Source: Bradyrhizobiaceae bacterium (GTDB taxonomy: Bacteria; Pseudomonadota; Alphaproteobacteria; Rhizobiales; Hyphomicrobiaceae). From it: a DNA stretch of 7,329 nt. The notes beneath the pieces are model-generated. The model made no database searches. It worked only from the letters and a program-made list of their open reading frames with translations, and was not told the origin of the DNA. The stretch spans positions 1 to 7,329 of the forward strand of contig CANJPN010000310.1 of the NCBI GenBank assembly GCA_947475855.1, read 5' to 3'. Each line of letters starts with the position of its first letter. Position 1 is the stretch's first letter. The position numbers and the translations under genes were made by a program. Shown one piece after another: positions 5,463 to 7,329 of this stretch.

Positions 5463-6287
5463 ATGGGTAAGCTGGGCTCGTACCAGACGGTCAAGCTGGA
5501 ACATGATGACGGTGTTACGTTCGTCATCTTCAACCGGCCGGAAAAGCGCAACGCGATGAGCCCGCAGTTGCACTTCGACATGAACGATGCGCTCGACGAC
5601 TGCATCATGGACGACGACACCAAGGTCGTCGTGCTGACGGGGGCAGGAACTGCATTTTGTGCGGGGCAGGACATCAAGGAATTCTTCCGCGCAAGCGACA
5701 AGGATCCAAAGGTCAGGCTCAAAAACCGACGAGCCTCGCATGGCTGGCGGTGGGAGAAACTGTCGAAGTTTCCCAAACCGACGATCGCGATGATCAATGG
5801 TTACTGCTTCGGCGGTGCGTTCACGCAGGTGTCGGCCTGCGATCTCGCGATTGCTGCCGACGAGGCGGTTTTCGGGCTCTCGGAAGTCAATTGGGGGATC
5901 ATTCCCGGGGGTATCGTTTCGTGGAACGTCGTCAATGTCTTGGGTTTCCGGGACGCGATGTGGTTCTCGCTGACGGGTGAGACGTTCACGGGCAAGCAGG
6001 CAGCCGAGATCAAGTTCGTGAATCGGTCGGTGCCGCTAGCCGAGTTGCGCGCCACCACCATGAAACTGGCGCTGGCATTGAAGGAGAAAAGCCCGATCGC
6101 CTATCGCTTCACACGCGATGCGATTCGTTCAACCCGTGGCATGTCGGTCGATCAGGCCGCAGACTATCTCAATGCCAAGAGCGACTCGCTGAAAACCGGG
6201 GATCCAGAGCGGGGGCGTGAGAAGGCGATGAAACAGTTCCTCGACGAGAAGTCGTTCAAACCCGGATTGGGGAACTTCAAGCGGTGA
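5463..6287 (+). CDS. Crotonase-fold enzyme resembling 4-hydroxycinnamoyl-CoA hydratase/lyase (feruloyl-CoA hydratase/lyase)
   Basis: In characterised relatives this enzyme hydrates a hydroxycinnamoyl-CoA and cleaves it to acetyl-CoA and a hydroxybenzaldehyde such as vanillin. The 274-residue product is close in length to the Pseudomonas enzyme (276) and shares its long signatures: FNRPEKRNAMSP (23-34), KPTIAMINGYCFGGAF (105-120), CDLAIAADEAVFGLSE (126-141), NWGIIPGG (143-150), MKQFLDEKSFKPGL (256-269). The catalytic glutamate is present (E141, matching E143). From memory of the Pseudomonas sequence, the tyrosines that hold the phenolic OH (Y75, Y239) are Phe74 and Asn237 here, and S123 is Thr121. 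The substrate may therefore not be a free 4-hydroxyphenyl compound. A plain enoyl-CoA hydratase activity remains possible. The stop codon overlaps the start of the next gene. Confidence 0.86.
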   Translation: MGKLGSYQTVKLEHDDGVTFVIFNRPEKRNAMSPQLHFDMNDALDDCIMDDDTKVVVLTGAGTAFCAGQDIKEFFRASDKDPKVRLKNRRASHGWRWEKLSKFPKPTIAMINGYCFGGAFTQVSACDLAIAADEAVFGLSEVNWGIIPGGIVSWNVVNVLGFRDAMWFSLTGETFTGKQAAEIKFVNRSVPLAELRATTMKLALALKEKSPIAYRFTRDAIRSTRGMSVDQAADYLNAKSDSLKTGDPERGREKAMKQFLDEKSFKPGLGNFKR

Positions 6288-7329
6288 ACGCTGGCGTGAT
6301 GTCAGGCAAGTCTGTTTCGGGCTTTCCGCTCGGTTTGCTTGCCTTTGCAGCTCTGTTTGGGTGTTTCGAATGGTGGGGGGCGCAACCGGCGCTCGCCGTC
6401 GAAGCTGCGGTAGTGGAGGCGGCACCCAAGGAAGGCCGTGTCGTCTGGCTGACTTCGCAAGTCATGGGCGAACTTGCATTGCCGCTGGCTGGCGCCTTCA
6501 AGAATGCTTATGGCATCGAGGTCGTGGTCAGCCGGGGAACCGCTCGGTCGCTCGGCGAGCGTCTTGTTCAAAGCGCGAGGACACGCCAGGGCGGGATCGA
6601 TATCGTCGATGGTCGCAGCGCCATTCCGCACTTGAAGCGCGCGGGCCTGCTTGCGCCGATCGATGGGCTGGCGGGAAGCGGGCTGCCACCCGAACTCGTG
6701 GATCGCGAAGGCTACTGGGTCGCGACGAACGTCTATTTCAATGCCGTTGCGGTCAACAGCGAACTGGTGCCGGCAGAGCGGCGTCCACGGAGTCTCGACG
6801 ATCTGCTGGCGCCGGAATGGGCGGGTCGGATGGTGTGGAGCAGCCAGGCGACGCTGTCGTCTGGGGCGGGGTTCATCGGCTCGGTTCTGAAAGAGCGCGG
6901 GGAGGAAAAAGGCAGAGCGTTCCTCGAGCGGCTTGGGCAGCAAAGGATCGAGAGCTTCGACGTCTCCTCGCGCCAGATCGTCGACAAGCTGATCGCCGGG
7001 CAATTCGAGATCGGATTGCAGGTGTTTCATCATCAGGTAGCGGTCAGCAGCGGGCGTGGTGCGCCGGTGGCGTGGTTGCCACTCGAACCGTTGACGGGGA
7101 GCGTCATGGCCGTTGCGGTCACGCGTCAGGCTCCACATCCCAATGCAGCGCGCCTGTTCGTGGATTTCTTGATTTCGGCGGCGGGGCAGGAGATCGTTCG
7201 AGAGGGCGACGGCCTGCCGGCAAGGCCCGGCGTTGCGGCTAAAGATCCGGCGCTGCTGCCCGGCACCGGTAAGTTTCGCGGGATATATTTCACGCCCGAG
7301 GAAACCGAGGAGCAGATGCCCCGCTGGCA
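6284..7329 (+). CDS. Extracellular solute-binding protein of an ABC transporter (Fbp-like), C-terminus beyond window
   Basis: A periplasmic binding protein that delivers a ligand to an ABC permease. The frame is open from a GTG at 6284 to the window edge (348 codons). The GTG overlaps the lyase stop (GTGA), and GGGGAA at 6269-6274 lies 9 bases before it. An ATG at 6299 in the same frame is the alternative start. A signal peptide is clear: a lysine at 9, a hydrophobic core (11-28), and a likely cut after PALA (residue 38). Cys27 in LFGC is a poor lipobox. The mature part shows the type-2 fold of iron(III)/putrescine-like binding proteins: GRVVWLTS, GIDIVDG, GLLAPIDGL, YWVATNVYFNAVAVNSELV, SLDDLLAPEWAGRMVW, and a HPNAARLFVDFLIS C-terminal helix. 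The tandem tyrosines of iron binders appear to be absent (VFHHQ at 247-251), so an organic ligand is more likely. Permease genes are expected downstream. Confidence 0.88.
   Translation, partial: MNAGVMSGKSVSGFPLGLLAFAALFGCFEWWGAQPALAVEAAVVEAAPKEGRVVWLTSQVMGELALPLAGAFKNAYGIEVVVSRGTARSLGERLVQSARTRQGGIDIVDGRSAIPHLKRAGLLAPIDGLAGSGLPPELVDREGYWVATNVYFNAVAVNSELVPAERRPRSLDDLLAPEWAGRMVWSSQATLSSGAGFIGSVLKERGEEKGRAFLERLGQQRIESFDVSSRQIVDKLIAGQFEIGLQVFHHQVAVSSGRGAPVAWLPLEPLTGSVMAVAVTRQAPHPNAARLFVDFLISAAGQEIVREGDGLPARPGVAAKDPALLPGTGKFRGIYFTPEETEEQMPRW

Noticed and set aside
6359..6364. Lipoprotein cysteine (LFGC) in the binding-protein signal peptide
   Set aside because: Phe at the -2 position is unfavourable, and a better signal peptidase I site (PALA) follows eleven residues later.
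6302..7138. Open frame of 278 codons on the minus strand opposite the binding-protein gene
   Set aside because: No motif or ribosome site, and composition as expected for antisense of GC-rich coding sequence.
6361..7242. Open frame of 293 codons on the plus strand in another phase of the binding-protein gene
   Set aside because: Gly/Arg/Ser/Ala-rich composition is a frame-shift shadow. The true frame, from 6284, has a signal peptide and solute-binding motifs and stays open to the edge.

Overview
The window reads as a piece of a catabolic gene cluster from a GC-rich proteobacterium. An alphaproteobacterium of the Bradyrhizobium/Rhodopseudomonas kind fits the gene content best, and a betaproteobacterium is possible. 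That guess rests on the mix of a TctC/Bug-type binding protein, an Fbp-like ABC binding protein, a LysR regulator and acyl-CoA/aldehyde catabolism genes. There is no rRNA or tRNA marker to fix the taxon. I saw no transposase, CRISPR array or phage gene.

Layout, left to right. (1) Positions 1-107, minus strand, hold the first 35 codons of a tripartite-tricarboxylate-transporter binding protein (TctC/Bug family) that leaves the window at its left edge. (2) After a 223-bp divergent spacer, an aldehyde dehydrogenase of the succinate-semialdehyde dehydrogenase type runs right (331-1767). (3) A strong bidirectional terminator (1816-1854) separates it from a convergent minus-strand operon. (4) That operon is read from right to left: a Rieske [2Fe-2S] protein (4052-3687), an unrecognised 151-residue protein overlapping it by 14 bp (3700-3245), and an amidohydrolase of the ACMSD-like Amidohydro_2 group (3137-1896). 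(5) A 256-bp divergent promoter region precedes a LysR-type regulator (4309-5349, GTG start). (6) A crotonase-fold enzyme resembling 4-hydroxycinnamoyl-CoA hydratase/lyase (5463-6287) follows in the same direction. Its stop overlaps, in a GTGA, the start of an Fbp-like ABC-transporter binding protein that leaves the window on the right.

A consistent reading is a module for taking up and breaking down an aromatic or phenylpropanoid-like acid. Periplasmic binding proteins capture the substrate. A CoA-ester hydratase/lyase shortens the side chain and may release an aldehyde, the dehydrogenase oxidises that aldehyde, and the amidohydrolase and Rieske protein act on an unknown intermediate. LysR would be the local regulator. 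The true substrate is not known. The lyase keeps its catalytic glutamate but appears to have lost both tyrosines that hold the phenolic hydroxyl in the characterised enzyme. The Rieske protein has no oxygenase or reductase gene beside it. The least explained part, and the best candidate for undescribed biochemistry, is the compact Rieske / 151-residue protein / amidohydrolase unit.
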